Part shown: in pieces, positions 30,220 to 40,807 of the stretch
Numbering within the stretch: the stretch's first letter is position 1
Layout: each line of letters starts with the position of its first letter
Assembly: GCA_010024875.1 (NCBI GenBank)
Contig: RGFZ01000009.1
Coordinates: 1 to 64,000, forward strand
Direction of reading: 5' to 3'
Length of the DNA: 64,000 nucleotides
From: Oxalobacteraceae bacterium
GTDB taxonomy: Bacteria; Pseudomonadota; Gammaproteobacteria; Burkholderiales; Burkholderiaceae_D
Notes under the pieces: model-generated
The model's input: only the letters and a program-made list of their open reading frames with translations
Database searches by the model: none
What the model was told of the DNA's origin: nothing
Position numbers and translations under genes: made by a program

Positions 30220-32208
30220 TCAGGGAAGATCGCCTAGTTCGCTTAGCATCGCCTCGCGTGGCGAGACGACGCCCAGCCGCGATTTCAGCGAGGGCGCTTT
30301 GCTATCGAACAGCGCGGCATAGCAGGTGGCATTCGCGAGCACGTTTTTCACATAGCCGCGTGTCTCGGAAAAGGGAATCGTCTCGGCAAAGATCGCGCCC
30401 TCGACTGGCTTGTCGAGCGTCGAGCGCCACAGCCGAGGGCGACTGGGTCCTGCGTTATACGCCGCGGTGGCGAGTGTCTGCGAACCGCCCAGACTACCCA
30501 ACACCATGTTCAAGTACTGCGTACCTAGCGTGATATTGGTGCGAATGTCATTCAGCCCGCTGAGCGAGAATCCGCTCATGCCAATCTTGCGTGCGACGTA
30601 ATGCGCGGTCGCCGGCATGATTTGCATGAGTCCCGATGCACCGACATTCGAGCGCGCAGCTTTTACAAAGCGCGACTCTTGACGCATCAGACCATACACC
30701 CATGCCTTGTCCAGTCCTAGCGGCTGAACGGCGGCGTTCATGATGTCATCGTGCGGCGTTGGAAAACGCTGACTGAAATCAATTTCAGATTTCGCACGAT
30801 CAGCCGTTGTAACCATACGGTCCAGTACTTCGCTCTGTCGGGCGAATTCGCCGGCGGCAAGTAGTTGTCGCTCGTTCAGCTTGCGCAGTTGCCAGTTCCA
30901 TTCACGGTTGCCTTCGAAGCGCAATTCCAGTTCGAAAAATTTCAAAGAATGACGAAAGCCTGTGTTCGCAGCGGCCTCGGCCATCTCTTCCGCGGTCGGT
31001 GGTTGCGGACGTGGCGGCACGGCGAGTTTTTGTCCTAGCTCTTCAGCAGCGAGGAAGCCATAGAAAGTGTGCTGCGTGGCGATGCTCTGCAAGAGCTTGT
31101 TCGCGATTTCTGTGTGATGGGCGGCTTGATGCGCCCGCGCACGCCAGTAGGTCCAGACAGCTTCTTTCTGCATTTCTGATGGCATGCTGTCGATAGCTCT
31201 TGCCACCATTGGCCAATCACCATCGCGCAAAGCGGCACGCACCCGCCAGTGATACCCATCCGGTGATAAGGTCGAATCCCAGCTCTTGCGCCAGAAACTG
31301 ACAGCATCTTTCGACAAGACGAGCGAAGCAGGAAGCGCGAGCTGCGCCCAGGCCTGCGCCTGCTCTTCGTGACTCAGCCTGAACAGTGCTTTGTGCAAGG
31401 CCCGCTCGGCTCGGTCGCGATGATCTTTTGCCAGCCGGCCCAGCGCGATGATGAATAACTCTTTTGTCGCGCGAGAACCTGCGGCGCCGCGCTCGACGAT
31501 GATGCCGGGTTTATCAATCGCAGGCATCAGTTGCCGCTCGCTGACATCAATCTGGTAAGCAATCCGACGTGCCGCGCTGAAGTTGCCATACTCTACTGCG
31601 ATACGCACCTGATGCCAGAGGTCAGTCTCGTTGAACTGCTTGTTCTGGTACAGGCGGCTGATCAGATCGGTACACGCCTCGCCATAATTCTTTGGCTGCA
31701 CCAGCAGTTCTCGCGCAGCTTTGACGACGTACTCACCTTTTGCTACACGCGAAGAGAGTGCGTAGCATTTGACCTGCGTATCATCATTGAGCACAAACAA
31801 TGGATATTGTTCATCGAATACGCGCCAGTCACGCGCACGGCCCAGCATCAGCAGCCAGTCATTCCTGAGCCGGTCGGCGATCGCGGTGCCATCGTAACGG
31901 CTGAGAAAGTTTCGGATCTCACCCTCGGGCGCAGAGACGAGGCGCGGATACATCCGGTAATATTCAACGTAGGATTGAATCGGGTAGTCCGCGAGGCGCG
32001 CTGCAAGCCTCCCCGAATCGCCGGTATCGCCGCGCAACGAGGCTTCGCGCAAGGCGATGAAATCGGCGTCGGCACCGCTGGCCGTCATGACCGCCCGTTT
32101 AGGCGTAGCAGCCATCGCTGACGGCGGCATGAGTATGACCGACGCAGACAACAACAGTCCACCCATCCATGATTTACAGCTTTTGCAGATCATCAAAACT
32201 TTCGACAT
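30220..32208 (-). CDS. Soluble lytic murein transglycosylase
   Basis: GLMRQESRFVKAARSNVGASGLMQIMPATAHYVARKIG SLT motif; N-terminal signal and alpha-helical region. Confidence 0.92.
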   Translation of the reverse strand: MSKVLMICKSCKSWMGGLLLSASVILMPPSAMAATPKRAVMTASGADADFIALREASLRGDTGDSGRLAARLADYPIQSYVEYYRMYPRLVSAPEGEIRNFLSRYDGTAIADRLRNDWLLMLGRARDWRVFDEQYPLFVLNDDTQVKCYALSSRVAKGEYVVKAARELLVQPKNYGEACTDLISRLYQNKQFNETDLWHQVRIAVEYGNFSAARRIAYQIDVSERQLMPAIDKPGIIVERGAAGSRATKELFIIALGRLAKDHRDRAERALHKALFRLSHEEQAQAWAQLALPASLVLSKDAVSFWRKSWDSTLSPDGYHWRVRAALRDGDWPMVARAIDSMPSEMQKEAVWTYWRARAHQAAHHTEIANKLLQSIATQHTFYGFLAAEELGQKLAVPPRPQPPTAEEMAEAAANTGFRHSLKFFELELRFEGNREWNWQLRKLNERQLLAAGEFARQSEVLDRMVTTADRAKSEIDFSQRFPTPHDDIMNAAVQPLGLDKAWVYGLMRQESRFVKAARSNVGASGLMQIMPATAHYVARKIGMSGFSLSGLNDIRTNITLGTQYLNMVLGSLGGSQTLATAAYNAGPSRPRLWRSTLDKPVEGAIFAETIPFSETRGYVKNVLANATCYAALFDSKAPSLKSRLGVVSPREAMLSELGDLP

Positions 32209-32296
32209 TCTGAGAGAAAATATTCTCTTTAGAATACCATGCAGTAAATGATTGAATACGAAGCCCCTAGTCTATTTTTGCGACGGACGAGCTGCA

Positions 32297-32839
32297 ATGG
32301 ATAACCCATCTGTCAAAGCGGATTTGCGCCGCCAGCTGATTGCAGCACGACGCGCGATGCCAGCGGATGTGAAGGCGCAGGCGGACGCCCGAATCATGGC
32401 GGTATTGTGGTCTTGGCTTGATGAGCATCAGCCGCGCTCGCTCGGCGGCTATCTGGCGCTGGCGGGAGAACCGGAATTGATGCCGCTGTACGAGAGCTTG
32501 TCATCACGCGGGATCACGCTGGCGATGCCAGTCGCTTTGGAAAAACATGCGGCCCTGGTCTACCAGCGCTGGCAGCCGGGCGAGTTGCTCTCCCGCGACG
32601 CGAGTGGCATGCAGGCACCGGCTGCGAGAGATGCGCAGATTGCACCAGATGTCGTGCTGGCTCCCTGCGTGGGCTTCAATGATCAGGGTTTCAGACTGGG
32701 GTTCGGTGGCGGCTATTTCGACCGCACACTCGCGGTTACTCCACGCCCCACAGCGCTGGGTATTGCTTACGCAAGCACGCGAGTCCGTTTTACTACGGAT
32801 CCGCATGACATCGCGCTGGACCGGATCATCACTGACTGA
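32297..32839 (+). CDS. 5-formyltetrahydrofolate cyclo-ligase
   Basis: KADLRRQLIAARRAMPAD start; DVVLAPCVGFNDQGFRLGFGGGYFDRTL. Confidence 0.92.
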   Translation: MDNPSVKADLRRQLIAARRAMPADVKAQADARIMAVLWSWLDEHQPRSLGGYLALAGEPELMPLYESLSSRGITLAMPVALEKHAALVYQRWQPGELLSRDASGMQAPAARDAQIAPDVVLAPCVGFNDQGFRLGFGGGYFDRTLAVTPRPTALGIAYASTRVRFTTDPHDIALDRIITD

Positions 32840-33683
32840 TCAGCCGCTTCCAAATCGTCTGAGTGGGCTCGGCCTGGTTCAGCGAGTAAAAATGTAGTCC
32901 GGGTGCGCCACCTTCGATCAGGCGCTCACACAATCCTGTCACCACATCAAGGCCAAACGCTCGGATGGAGGCGCTGTCGTCGCCAAAGCTCGCCAGCTTG
33001 AGTCGTATCCAACGCGGTATCTCGGCGCCGCACATCTCGGAAAATCGTGCGAGCTGGGTGTAGTTTGTGATTGGCATGATGCCTGCAACGACAGGCACAT
33101 CGGTACCTATCTTGTGTGCTTCATCAACAAAACGAAAATATGCATCAGGATTAAAGAAATACTGCGTGATCGCCGAATTGGCCCCGGCCTTGATTTTGCG
33201 TGCGAAGTTCTGCAAGTCATCCTGAGGGGATTTTGCCTGCGGATGCATCTCCGGATATGCGGCGGCTTCGATGTGAAACCAGTCGCCGGTTTCGGCGCGG
33301 ATGAATTCAATCAGCTCATTGGCATGACTGAAATCGCCCGCGGAGCCACCAAAACCGCTGGGCAAGTCGCCTCGCAGCGCGACCAGTCGCCGAATACCTG
33401 CCTGCTTGTATTCGGCGAGTATCTCTCGCAGATCGGCGCGCGAGCGGCCGATGCAAGATAGGTGAGGTGCGGCCACATGGCCTTCTTTGTGCATCTCGAG
33501 CACCGTATCGCGCGTACCGGCCTGCGTGGAACCGCCAGCGCCGAAGGTGACGGAAAAATATTCTGGCTGCAGTGCTGCCAGTATCTTGCGTGTCACGCGC
33601 AGTTTTTCTGCGCCCTCGGGCGTCTTGGGAGGAAAGAACTCCGCACTGAATCGGGTCGCGGAGGCAGAGAATTTTTCTGACAT
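32829..33683 (-). CDS. metF: Methylenetetrahydrofolate reductase
   Basis: FSAEFFPPKTPEGAEKL; YFSVTFGAGGSTQAGT; ALRGDLPSG. Confidence 0.95.
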   Translation of the reverse strand: MSEKFSASATRFSAEFFPPKTPEGAEKLRVTRKILAALQPEYFSVTFGAGGSTQAGTRDTVLEMHKEGHVAAPHLSCIGRSRADLREILAEYKQAGIRRLVALRGDLPSGFGGSAGDFSHANELIEFIRAETGDWFHIEAAAYPEMHPQAKSPQDDLQNFARKIKAGANSAITQYFFNPDAYFRFVDEAHKIGTDVPVVAGIMPITNYTQLARFSEMCGAEIPRWIRLKLASFGDDSASIRAFGLDVVTGLCERLIEGGAPGLHFYSLNQAEPTQTIWKRLISQ

Positions 33684-34025
33684 TTATTTTCTGAGGAATA
33701 ACGTGGACAGTGCCCACGAGAGTAAGCTGTAGATGAGCGCACCCAATATGGCTGCGCCAAAATTATCGACCTGAAATCCCTTCACCAGATCTGCGGCTGC
33801 CCAGAACATCAGGCCATTGATCACGAAAATGAACAAACCCAGCGACAGCAGAGTGACAGGCAGAGTCAGCAGGATCAGGATTGGACGCAGCAGCGTGTTC
33901 ACCAAGCCAAGCACTAGTGAAGCGAGCAGGGCGGTGGCGAAGCTGTCAATCTTCACCGAATCCAGCAGCTGCGGGATAGCGAACAGGGCAAGGGTGTTGA
34001 TCAGCCAGATCAGCAGCAAGCGCAT
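33684..34025 (-). CDS. Phage-holin-family membrane protein of the ahcY-metF operon
   Basis: Four hydrophobic segments; LVLGLVNTLLRPILILLTLPVTLLSLGLFIFVINGLMFWAAADLVKGF. Confidence 0.88.
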   Translation of the reverse strand: MRLLLIWLINTLALFAIPQLLDSVKIDSFATALLASLVLGLVNTLLRPILILLTLPVTLLSLGLFIFVINGLMFWAAADLVKGFQVDNFGAAILGALIYSLLSWALSTLFLRK

Positions 34026-34057
34026 GGAGAAGTTTCAGGCATGAGACCCGGTAATGC

Positions 34058-34089
34058 AGCGCACTCGGCCTCTTACAGGCCGAGGCGCT
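34058..34089 (-). promoter_or_regulatory. Strong intergenic stem-loop between ahcY and the holin-family gene
   Basis: AGCGC(A)CTCGGCCT - CTTAC - AGGCCGAGGCGCT: 13 bp with one bulged base. Confidence 0.65.
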
Positions 34090-34131
34090 TCATTGCCGGT
34101 GAACCGCGATAATCACATAAACAGCGCGTAA

Positions 34132-35550
34132 TTAGTAGCGGTAGTGCTCCGGCTTGTACGGACCTTCTTTCTTGACGCCGATGTAGGCGGCCTGCTCATC
34201 GCTCAGCACGGTCAACTGTGCATTCAACTTCTTAAGTTGCAGCACAGCGACTTTTTCATCCAGATGCTTGGGCAGCGTGTACACGCCCACCGGATAGGCT
34301 GCGGTATTGCAGTACAGCTCGATCTGGGCGATGGTCTGGTTGGCAAAGGACGAGCTCATCACATAGGACGGATGGCCGGTGCCGCAACCGAGATTCACCA
34401 GACGGCCTTCGGCGAGCAGGATGATGCGCTTGCCATCCGGGAAGATCACGTGGTCGACCTGAGGCTTGATGTTTTCCCACTTGTACTGCTTGATCGCAGC
34501 GACTTCAATCTCATTGTCGAAGTGGCCGATGTTGCAGACGATGGCCTGATCTTTCATTTTCTTCATGTGCTCATGCGTAATCACATGATAGTTGCCAGTC
34601 GCAGTGACGAAGATGTCAGCGTGCTCGGCCGCATAGTCCATGGTCACGACGCGGTAGCCTTCCATCGCCGCTTGCAGCGCGCAGATCGGATCGATCTCGG
34701 TAACCCAGACTTGGGCGGACAGGGCACGCAGCGCCTGTGCCGAACCTTTGCCGACGTCGCCATAACCAGCAACCACGGCGATCTTGCCAGCGATCATGAC
34801 ATCGGTCGCGCGCTTGATGCCATCAACTAGCGACTCACGGCAACCATACAGATTGTCGAACTTGGACTTGGTGACCGAGTCATTCACATTGATCGCCGGG
34901 AAGGCCAGCTTGCCTTCTTTGTGCATCTGGTACAAGCGGTGCACGCCGGTCGTGGTCTCTTCGGTCACGCCCTTGATCTGAGCCAGGCGGGTCGAGTACC
35001 AGGTCTTGTCAGTCGCGAGCTTTTTCTTGATCGAATTGAACAGCGAGACTGCCTCTTCGGAATCCGGGTTATTCAGCACGCTGAGATCTTTCTCCGCGCG
35101 TGAGCCCAGATGCAGCAGCAGCGTGGCATCGCCGCCGTCATCGAGAATCATGTTCGAGTAGCCCCCATCCGACCATTCGAAAATACGATGGGTGTAATCC
35201 CAGTACTCGTCCAAGGTCTCACCTTTGTACGCGAATACCGGCGTGCCACTGGCGGCAATCGCGGCCGCAGCATGATCCTGGGTCGAGTAGATATTGCACG
35301 AAGCCCAGCGTACTTTTGCCCCCAGCGCTTCGAGTGTCTGGATCAGCACAGCAGTCTGGATCGTCATATGCAGCGAACCGGTAATGCGCGCACCTTTCAG
35401 AGGTTGCTTGGCCGCGTATTCTTCACGGATGGCCATCAGGCCAGGCATTTCGGTTTCGGCAATACGGATTTCTTTGTTGCCCCAGTCGGCAAGACTGATG
35501 TCAGCAACGTGGTAGTCGTGGGAACTTGCGGGTTTGAGTACGGCGCTCAT
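34132..35550 (-). CDS. ahcY: Adenosylhomocysteinase
   Basis: [47 protein letters not shown]-terminus; starts at [10 protein letters not shown] after an AAAGGAGG-type RBS. Confidence 0.97.
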   Translation of the reverse strand: MSAVLKPASSHDYHVADISLADWGNKEIRIAETEMPGLMAIREEYAAKQPLKGARITGSLHMTIQTAVLIQTLEALGAKVRWASCNIYSTQDHAAAAIAASGTPVFAYKGETLDEYWDYTHRIFEWSDGGYSNMILDDGGDATLLLHLGSRAEKDLSVLNNPDSEEAVSLFNSIKKKLATDKTWYSTRLAQIKGVTEETTTGVHRLYQMHKEGKLAFPAINVNDSVTKSKFDNLYGCRESLVDGIKRATDVMIAGKIAVVAGYGDVGKGSAQALRALSAQVWVTEIDPICALQAAMEGYRVVTMDYAAEHADIFVTATGNYHVITHEHMKKMKDQAIVCNIGHFDNEIEVAAIKQYKWENIKPQVDHVIFPDGKRIILLAEGRLVNLGCGTGHPSYVMSSSFANQTIAQIELYCNTAAYPVGVYTLPKHLDEKVAVLQLKKLNAQLTVLSDEQAAYIGVKKEGPYKPEHYRY

Positions 35551-35579
35551 CACGCCCTCCTTTCCTTGGAAAAAAGTAA

Positions 35580-35647
35580 CGTGAGCGCCGTTGCATGATG
35601 ATTTGCCAAGCCTGGCAGGGTAGAAAACCCTGTCGCAACGCTCCTTA
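35580..35647 (-). ncRNA. S-adenosylhomocysteine (SAH) riboswitch upstream of ahcY
   Basis: Minus strand TAAGGAGCGTTGCGACAGGG...CCAGGCTTGG...TGCAACGGCGCTCACG matches the SAH aptamer conserved elements and lies in the ahcY leader. Confidence 0.92.
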
Positions 35648-36235
35648 GCAGCGCGCATTGTAATCGAAAACGTGAAGACGTTCATGCACCTGCGTCAATG
35701 CGAGCCACAGCAAACCGCTGCACGCGCCGTACCAGTGAGCCACCGCTATCACCGAAAACTCATTACTGACTTGAACGCCGATCATCAAACGGATAAACAG
35801 GGCGAGCAAGGCAAGCAGGAAAATCTTTTTTCTTTCAATTATCCATCGGTAAGCCGCACCACCGGACCAGAGCCCGTGCAGCACACCAGACAGTCCTGCA
35901 TACCAGTGTAACTGAGGCTGCAACAGCCACAACGACAGACTGATGCCAAGCGCGCTCACCACGGAGAGTGATATCCACTGCGCACTGCTGAGTGTTTTGC
36001 AGATCAGCTCACTCACCAACCACAGGGCGAGCAAATTCATTAGTAGATGCCGAGGGCTCAAATGGACGAGATGCGCGCTGAGAAGTCGCCAGTAGTCGCC
36101 CTCGCTCAGCGCGGCTCTCTGCCAGACGAGCGAATTCGCAGAAGAAAAGCCCGCGAGCAGCGAAAGCACAACGACGATCACGATCAGCATGGCAGGTGCT
36201 GAGCGACGGCCCAATAACCGCCCGATCAAATCCAT
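35645..36235 (-). CDS. Rhombosortase-like rhomboid intramembrane protease
   Basis: [33 protein letters not shown] catalytic Ser; [11 protein letters not shown] catalytic His; next to a protease with a GlyGly-CTERM-like tail. Confidence 0.85.
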   Translation of the reverse strand: MDLIGRLLGRRSAPAMLIVIVVVLSLLAGFSSANSLVWQRAALSEGDYWRLLSAHLVHLSPRHLLMNLLALWLVSELICKTLSSAQWISLSVVSALGISLSLWLLQPQLHWYAGLSGVLHGLWSGGAAYRWIIERKKIFLLALLALFIRLMIGVQVSNEFSVIAVAHWYGACSGLLWLALTQVHERLHVFDYNARC

Positions 36236-36248
36236 GAGACACCGCGAG

Positions 36249-38459
36249 TCATGATGCGTCTGCGTGCTTACAGGACTTTTTTGCGCGGCGTTGTCGGCAG
36301 ATCAGCATCCAGCCTGCTGCCAGCCACAGGCATTCATCGCCGAAGGCACCACCGCCTCCCGAGCCGCTACTCGCCGAACTGGCGGCGGCCACCGCAGTCA
36401 CAGAGACCGAGAAATTCAACGGCACGCTGCTACCATCATGGTCGCTGGCGGCGATGCTGACGTCGTAGCTGCCCACCGGCACCGCATACGGCCAGCTGAA
36501 CACGCCAGCAGCACTCAGGCTGGCGCCGGGCGGCAGTGTCAATGGATGAAACACGGCTTTGTCGCCATCGGCATCGGTCACTTTGAGTATCAGTTTCAAT
36601 GCGCCGCCTGCCCGCACTGAGGGATTGGCGACCGCCTGCAGCACAGGCACGCTATTGACTCGCACACTGGCGCCTGAGGTGCTGGCAGCGCCACGATCGT
36701 CGGTGACGGTCAGTGTGAACTGATACGTGCCTCGCGCGGGCGCGATGAAACTGGCATTCGGTGAACTCGGATTGAGCAGCGTGACTGCCGAGGGATTCGA
36801 TGCAGCTGCACGCCACGTGTAGCTAATGATTGGATGGCCGCCGGGCGAACTGGCGCTGGCATCTAGTGCGACCAGGGCACCGGGCGAGGCAACCTGAGAG
36901 GTTCGCGCCAGCCAGATCACCGGCGCGACTGACCGAAGTGCCGCCTGTGCATCCAGCATACCCGCGCCGCACAGTCCCTGATTGTCGGCCCGAGCGCAAG
37001 CACTGGAAGCCGGAAAGGCTCGCGCCGATGAGCGCAGTATGGAGATCACCTCGCTTCTCGACATCGAAGGGTTCATCGAGAGCATCAGCGCAATCGTGCC
37101 AGACACATGGGCTGTCGCCATGCTGGTACCGCGCTTGAGCGCATAGGTGTCACTTGCCGGCAAGCTGACGCCGGTATTCCCTAGCGAGTAGACAACAGCA
37201 CCATTAACGCTCATGCCGGGCGTGCAACCCGACGCCAGCGTGCCACAGCCGCCGCCGGGTGCACTGATCACCGTTTGCACACCAATGTTGGCGTAATCGG
37301 CATTGTCGCCATCAATACTGTGCGCAGTGACCGCCAGCGCGCCATTGCAGTTCGCTGGCTGGTTCACGCTGTCATAGCCGCCATTGCCGTTAGCTACCAC
37401 AACGATAGCGCCTGCCGCATTGACATCGTTGATCGCGTTCTGGAAAGCAGCAGAACAGCCCCCCGCACTCCCTAGACTGAGATTGATGATGCGCGCCGGA
37501 TAAAGATTTTTCGCCACGCCGGGTACCTCCAGACCTGCGGCCCAGCGGATGCCATCAACGATGTCGGAGGTGTAGCCACCGCACTTGCCCAGCACGCGCA
37601 CAGGAAGCAGCCGGACATTGGGCGCGACACCGGTGCCATACAGCCCATTGTTCATCAGCGCGGCAATCGTGCCAATGACATGCGTGCCATGCCAACTGGA
37701 GCGGGCAGCTGCAGCGCCACTGCCACACTCATTCGCCACCACATAATCGCCCGGATCGCGCGCATCGGCATCCCGACCATTACCATCATTACTCATACTG
37801 GCGACGCTGACGAAGTCATACCCCGGCAGCATCGCCTGCAAATCGACATGTGGTCGGTAACCTGTATCAAGCACGGCAACGGTGACATTGCCGCTGCCCA
37901 GGGTGAGATCCCATGCAGCGGGCAAGTCGGCGCCACCGGCATTCAAAGCAGTAGGCGTCATGTAATGCCACTGCCCGGGCGAGCCGGCATAAGCGGGATC
38001 GTTCGGCGCCAAGCTGAAGGGGGACATGGCATTGGCCTGCATCAGCAAGTCGGGTTCAGCCGACTCGACTTCGCCGCTGGCGCGCAGCTTGGCCGACAGT
38101 GATCGCGCTTCGTCAATGCTCAGCGGCTGGGCCAGACGCAGCAGATGGGAATTGCCAGACAGAGAGCGCTCCACGCTCAGAGACGCGCTGGCAAGCGCCG
38201 ACAAGCGGCCGTGTTCCTGATGAGCGAGTTGTGCGCTGAGCTTACCGCCACGCGTCGGGTGCAGCTTGATGATCAGTCGGCCAACCTGTGCATCGGGGGG
38301 CGACGCGGATGATGCGCTGGTAATCGCACCCGGTGGCAAACCTGCTTTGAGGCGCGGTCCTGGGGATTGCGACAACGACGGAGTGCTCAGAAAGAACAGG
38401 AGGGTCAGTGCGAACACGAACAGCGCGCGCTGGCTGGATCGCAAAAGACTGGTGCGCAT
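36249..38459 (-). CDS. S8 family (subtilisin-like) serine protease with GlyGly-CTERM-like C-terminus
   Basis: VAVLDTGYRPHVDL (Asp), WHGTHVIGTIAA (His), GTSMATAHVSGTIAL (Ser); tail SGSGGGGAFGDECLWLAAGWMLICRQRRAKK. Confidence 0.92.
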   Translation of the reverse strand: MRTSLLRSSQRALFVFALTLLFFLSTPSLSQSPGPRLKAGLPPGAITSASSASPPDAQVGRLIIKLHPTRGGKLSAQLAHQEHGRLSALASASLSVERSLSGNSHLLRLAQPLSIDEARSLSAKLRASGEVESAEPDLLMQANAMSPFSLAPNDPAYAGSPGQWHYMTPTALNAGGADLPAAWDLTLGSGNVTVAVLDTGYRPHVDLQAMLPGYDFVSVASMSNDGNGRDADARDPGDYVVANECGSGAAAARSSWHGTHVIGTIAALMNNGLYGTGVAPNVRLLPVRVLGKCGGYTSDIVDGIRWAAGLEVPGVAKNLYPARIINLSLGSAGGCSAAFQNAINDVNAAGAIVVVANGNGGYDSVNQPANCNGALAVTAHSIDGDNADYANIGVQTVISAPGGGCGTLASGCTPGMSVNGAVVYSLGNTGVSLPASDTYALKRGTSMATAHVSGTIALMLSMNPSMSRSEVISILRSSARAFPASSACARADNQGLCGAGMLDAQAALRSVAPVIWLARTSQVASPGALVALDASASSPGGHPIISYTWRAAASNPSAVTLLNPSSPNASFIAPARGTYQFTLTVTDDRGAASTSGASVRVNSVPVLQAVANPSVRAGGALKLILKVTDADGDKAVFHPLTLPPGASLSAAGVFSWPYAVPVGSYDVSIAASDHDGSSVPLNFSVSVTAVAAASSASSGSGGGGAFGDECLWLAAGWMLICRQRRAKKSCKHADAS

Positions 38460-38627
38460 GAAAATTTTTCCGCCACGTCAAAAAACTGATAGACGCGTGC
38501 GACTCTAGCAGCAGAAAAATTTTTCTCAGGCCAGTAATGAGAGGTAATTCGGGTTCAGTTCAACGAAATGAACAACGGGCAAGCCTGCCATGCAAGCCTG
38601 CCCGTCGTGTCGTTACCCGAAGGCGAA

Positions 38628-39791
38628 TCAGAGGCCGGCAGCCGCCTTCAGGGCGGCGGCCTTGTCAGTACGCTCCCAGCTGAACTCGGGCTCTTCACGA
38701 CCGAAGTGACCATAAGCGGCGCTCTTGCGATAGATCGGGCGCAACAGGTCAAGCATCTGCACGATGCCTTTCGGACGCAAATCGAAATGCTCGCGAACCA
38801 GTGCTTCGATCTTTTCATCGCTGATCTTGCCGGTGCCAAAGGTGGTGACCATTACCGAGGTCGGTTTGGCAATACCGATCGCGTAAGAGATCTGGATCTG
38901 GCATTTTTCGGCAAGGCCGGCCGCGACGATATTCTTTGCCACATAGCGGCCAGCGTATGCTGCCGAGCGGTCAACTTTTGATGGATCTTTGCCAGAGAAT
39001 GCGCCGCCGCCATGCGGCGCTGCACCGCCGTAGGTGTCAACGATAATCTTGCGTCCGGTGAGACCGCAATCACCCTGGGGGCCGCCAATCACAAAGCGTC
39101 CGGTCGGATTGACCAGATAGCGCGTGTTCTTTAGCCATTCTTTCGGTACAACTGGCTTGATGACCTGCTCGATCGCGGCTTCTTCGATCTGTTTGTGAGC
39201 CATCTCAGGCGCGTGCTGTGTCGAGAGCACAATGGTGTCGATTGCGACGGGCTTGCCATCGACATACTTCAGCGTCACCTGTGATTTTGCGTCTGGTCGC
39301 AGCCAGGGCAGACGACCATCTTTGCGCAGTTGAGACTGGCGTTCGACGATGCGGTGCGAGTAGTAGATCGCGGCAGGCATCAGTTCGGGAGTCTCGTTGC
39401 ATGCATAACCGAACATCAGGCCCTGATCGCCCGCACCCTGATCAAGGTCGATGCCCTTTCCTTCGTCGACGCCTTGCGCGATGTCGGGCGACTGCTTGTC
39501 ATAGCAGACCATGACCGCGCAACCTCGGTAATCGATGCCGAAGTCCGTGTTGTCGTAACCAATTCCTTTGAGTGTCTCGCGGGCTACCTTGATGTAATCC
39601 ACATTGGCGGTCGTCGTGATTTCGCCGGCCAGCACTACCAGACCCGTGTTGCAGAGTGTCTCTGCGGCGACGCGAGCGCGCGGATCCTGCTCTAGGATCG
39701 CATCAAGAATCGCATCGGAAATCTGGTCGGCGACTTTGTCCGGATGGCCTTCGGACACTGACTCGGACGTGAACAGGTATTCGTTTGACAT
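38628..39791 (-). CDS. metK: S-adenosylmethionine synthase
   Basis: [61 protein letters not shown]. Confidence 0.97.
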   Translation of the reverse strand: MSNEYLFTSESVSEGHPDKVADQISDAILDAILEQDPRARVAAETLCNTGLVVLAGEITTTANVDYIKVARETLKGIGYDNTDFGIDYRGCAVMVCYDKQSPDIAQGVDEGKGIDLDQGAGDQGLMFGYACNETPELMPAAIYYSHRIVERQSQLRKDGRLPWLRPDAKSQVTLKYVDGKPVAIDTIVLSTQHAPEMAHKQIEEAAIEQVIKPVVPKEWLKNTRYLVNPTGRFVIGGPQGDCGLTGRKIIVDTYGGAAPHGGGAFSGKDPSKVDRSAAYAGRYVAKNIVAAGLAEKCQIQISYAIGIAKPTSVMVTTFGTGKISDEKIEALVREHFDLRPKGIVQMLDLLRPIYRKSAAYGHFGREEPEFSWERTDKAAALKAAAGL

Positions 39792-39967
39792 GCACAAGCT
39801 CCCCAAAAAAGATTGACAACCTGTCGCGGTCAACCCAGTGAGCCTGCGACGCTTTAGCGAAATTTGTAGACCGCCTCGCAAGTTGTCTGATTAACTCGGC
39901 GGTGAAAACTTCGTGCTATTTTACGCGTCTTGCCAGAATTCAGCAAAAGCTCTTTCTTCCTCTCCGG

Positions 39968-40807
39968 ATGCTGCTCCGTCTTTTCCAGATTCTCTCTTGG
40001 TTGCCACTGCCAATGATGCACGCGCTGGGCAGCGTCTCGGGCTGGATCGTCTACGCGTGTTCGCCTGCGTACCGGCGGCGCATGAACACGCATCTGCAGC
40101 GCGCTGGCTTTTACAACGAGCATCGCAGGGCTATTGCGGAAGCCGGCAAGAGTCTGCTCGAATTACCTTTCGTCTGGTGCGGCGATCCCTCGCGCGTTCT
40201 AGGATCGGCTCAGGTTCATGATTGGGACATCGCACAGCAAGCTATTGATCAGGGCAAAGGCGTGGTCTTTCTGACGCCGCACCTCGGTTGTTTTGAAATC
40301 ATCGCGCAAGTGATCGCGAGCCGGGTACCGCTCACGGCACTATATCGTCCGCCGCGAATGGCAGTACTGCAACCACTGCTCGCGCAGGCACGCGGGCGCG
40401 GTGATCTGCGTCTCGCGCCGGCCACTCTCTCAGGCGTGCGGGTCTTGCTGCGCACCTTGCGCGAGGGTGGATGCATAGGCCTGTTGCCGGATCAGGTACC
40501 CGGCGCAGGCGAGGGCGTGTGGGCCGACTTTTTTGGCCAGCTGGCATACACGATGACCCTGCCCGCAAAGCTCGCCCACGTGAGTGGCGCGCCGTTGGTG
40601 CTCTCTTACGCTGAACGACTGCCACGGGGCGCCGGCTATGCGGTGCATTTCGTGCCGTTCGAGCGCGAACTCTCCGGCACCCCCGAGCAGCAAGCGCGAG
40701 CCATCAACACGGCGATGGAATCCCTGATCGCGCGTTGTCCTTCACAGTACTTTTGGAGCTATAACCGCTACAAGGGCCGTCCACCTGCGCCGGGAGCAGC
40801 CGCGTGA
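39968..40807 (+). CDS. Lipid A biosynthesis (LpxL/HtrB-type) acyltransferase
   Basis: GVVFLTPHLGCFEI HX4(D/E)-type motif; LYRPPRMAVLQPLL; LPDQVPGAGEGVWADFFG. Confidence 0.88.
   Translation: MLLRLFQILSWLPLPMMHALGSVSGWIVYACSPAYRRRMNTHLQRAGFYNEHRRAIAEAGKSLLELPFVWCGDPSRVLGSAQVHDWDIAQQAIDQGKGVVFLTPHLGCFEIIAQVIASRVPLTALYRPPRMAVLQPLLAQARGRGDLRLAPATLSGVRVLLRTLREGGCIGLLPDQVPGAGEGVWADFFGQLAYTMTLPAKLAHVSGAPLVLSYAERLPRGAGYAVHFVPFERELSGTPEQQARAINTAMESLIARCPSQYFWSYNRYKGRPPAPGAAA

Noticed and set aside
32209-32296. Possible 6S RNA (ssrS) upstream of the 5-formyltetrahydrofolate cyclo-ligase gene, a common location
   Set aside because: The intergenic gap is under 90 nt, too short for a typical 6S RNA.
34144-34830. 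228-aa plus-strand ORF opposite ahcY
   Set aside because: Antisense shadow; ahcY is conserved end to end on the minus strand.
35551-35685. N-terminal extension of the ahcY ORF ([21 protein letters not shown]...)
   Set aside because: It is a translation of the SAH riboswitch leader; the true start is [10 protein letters not shown] at 35550.
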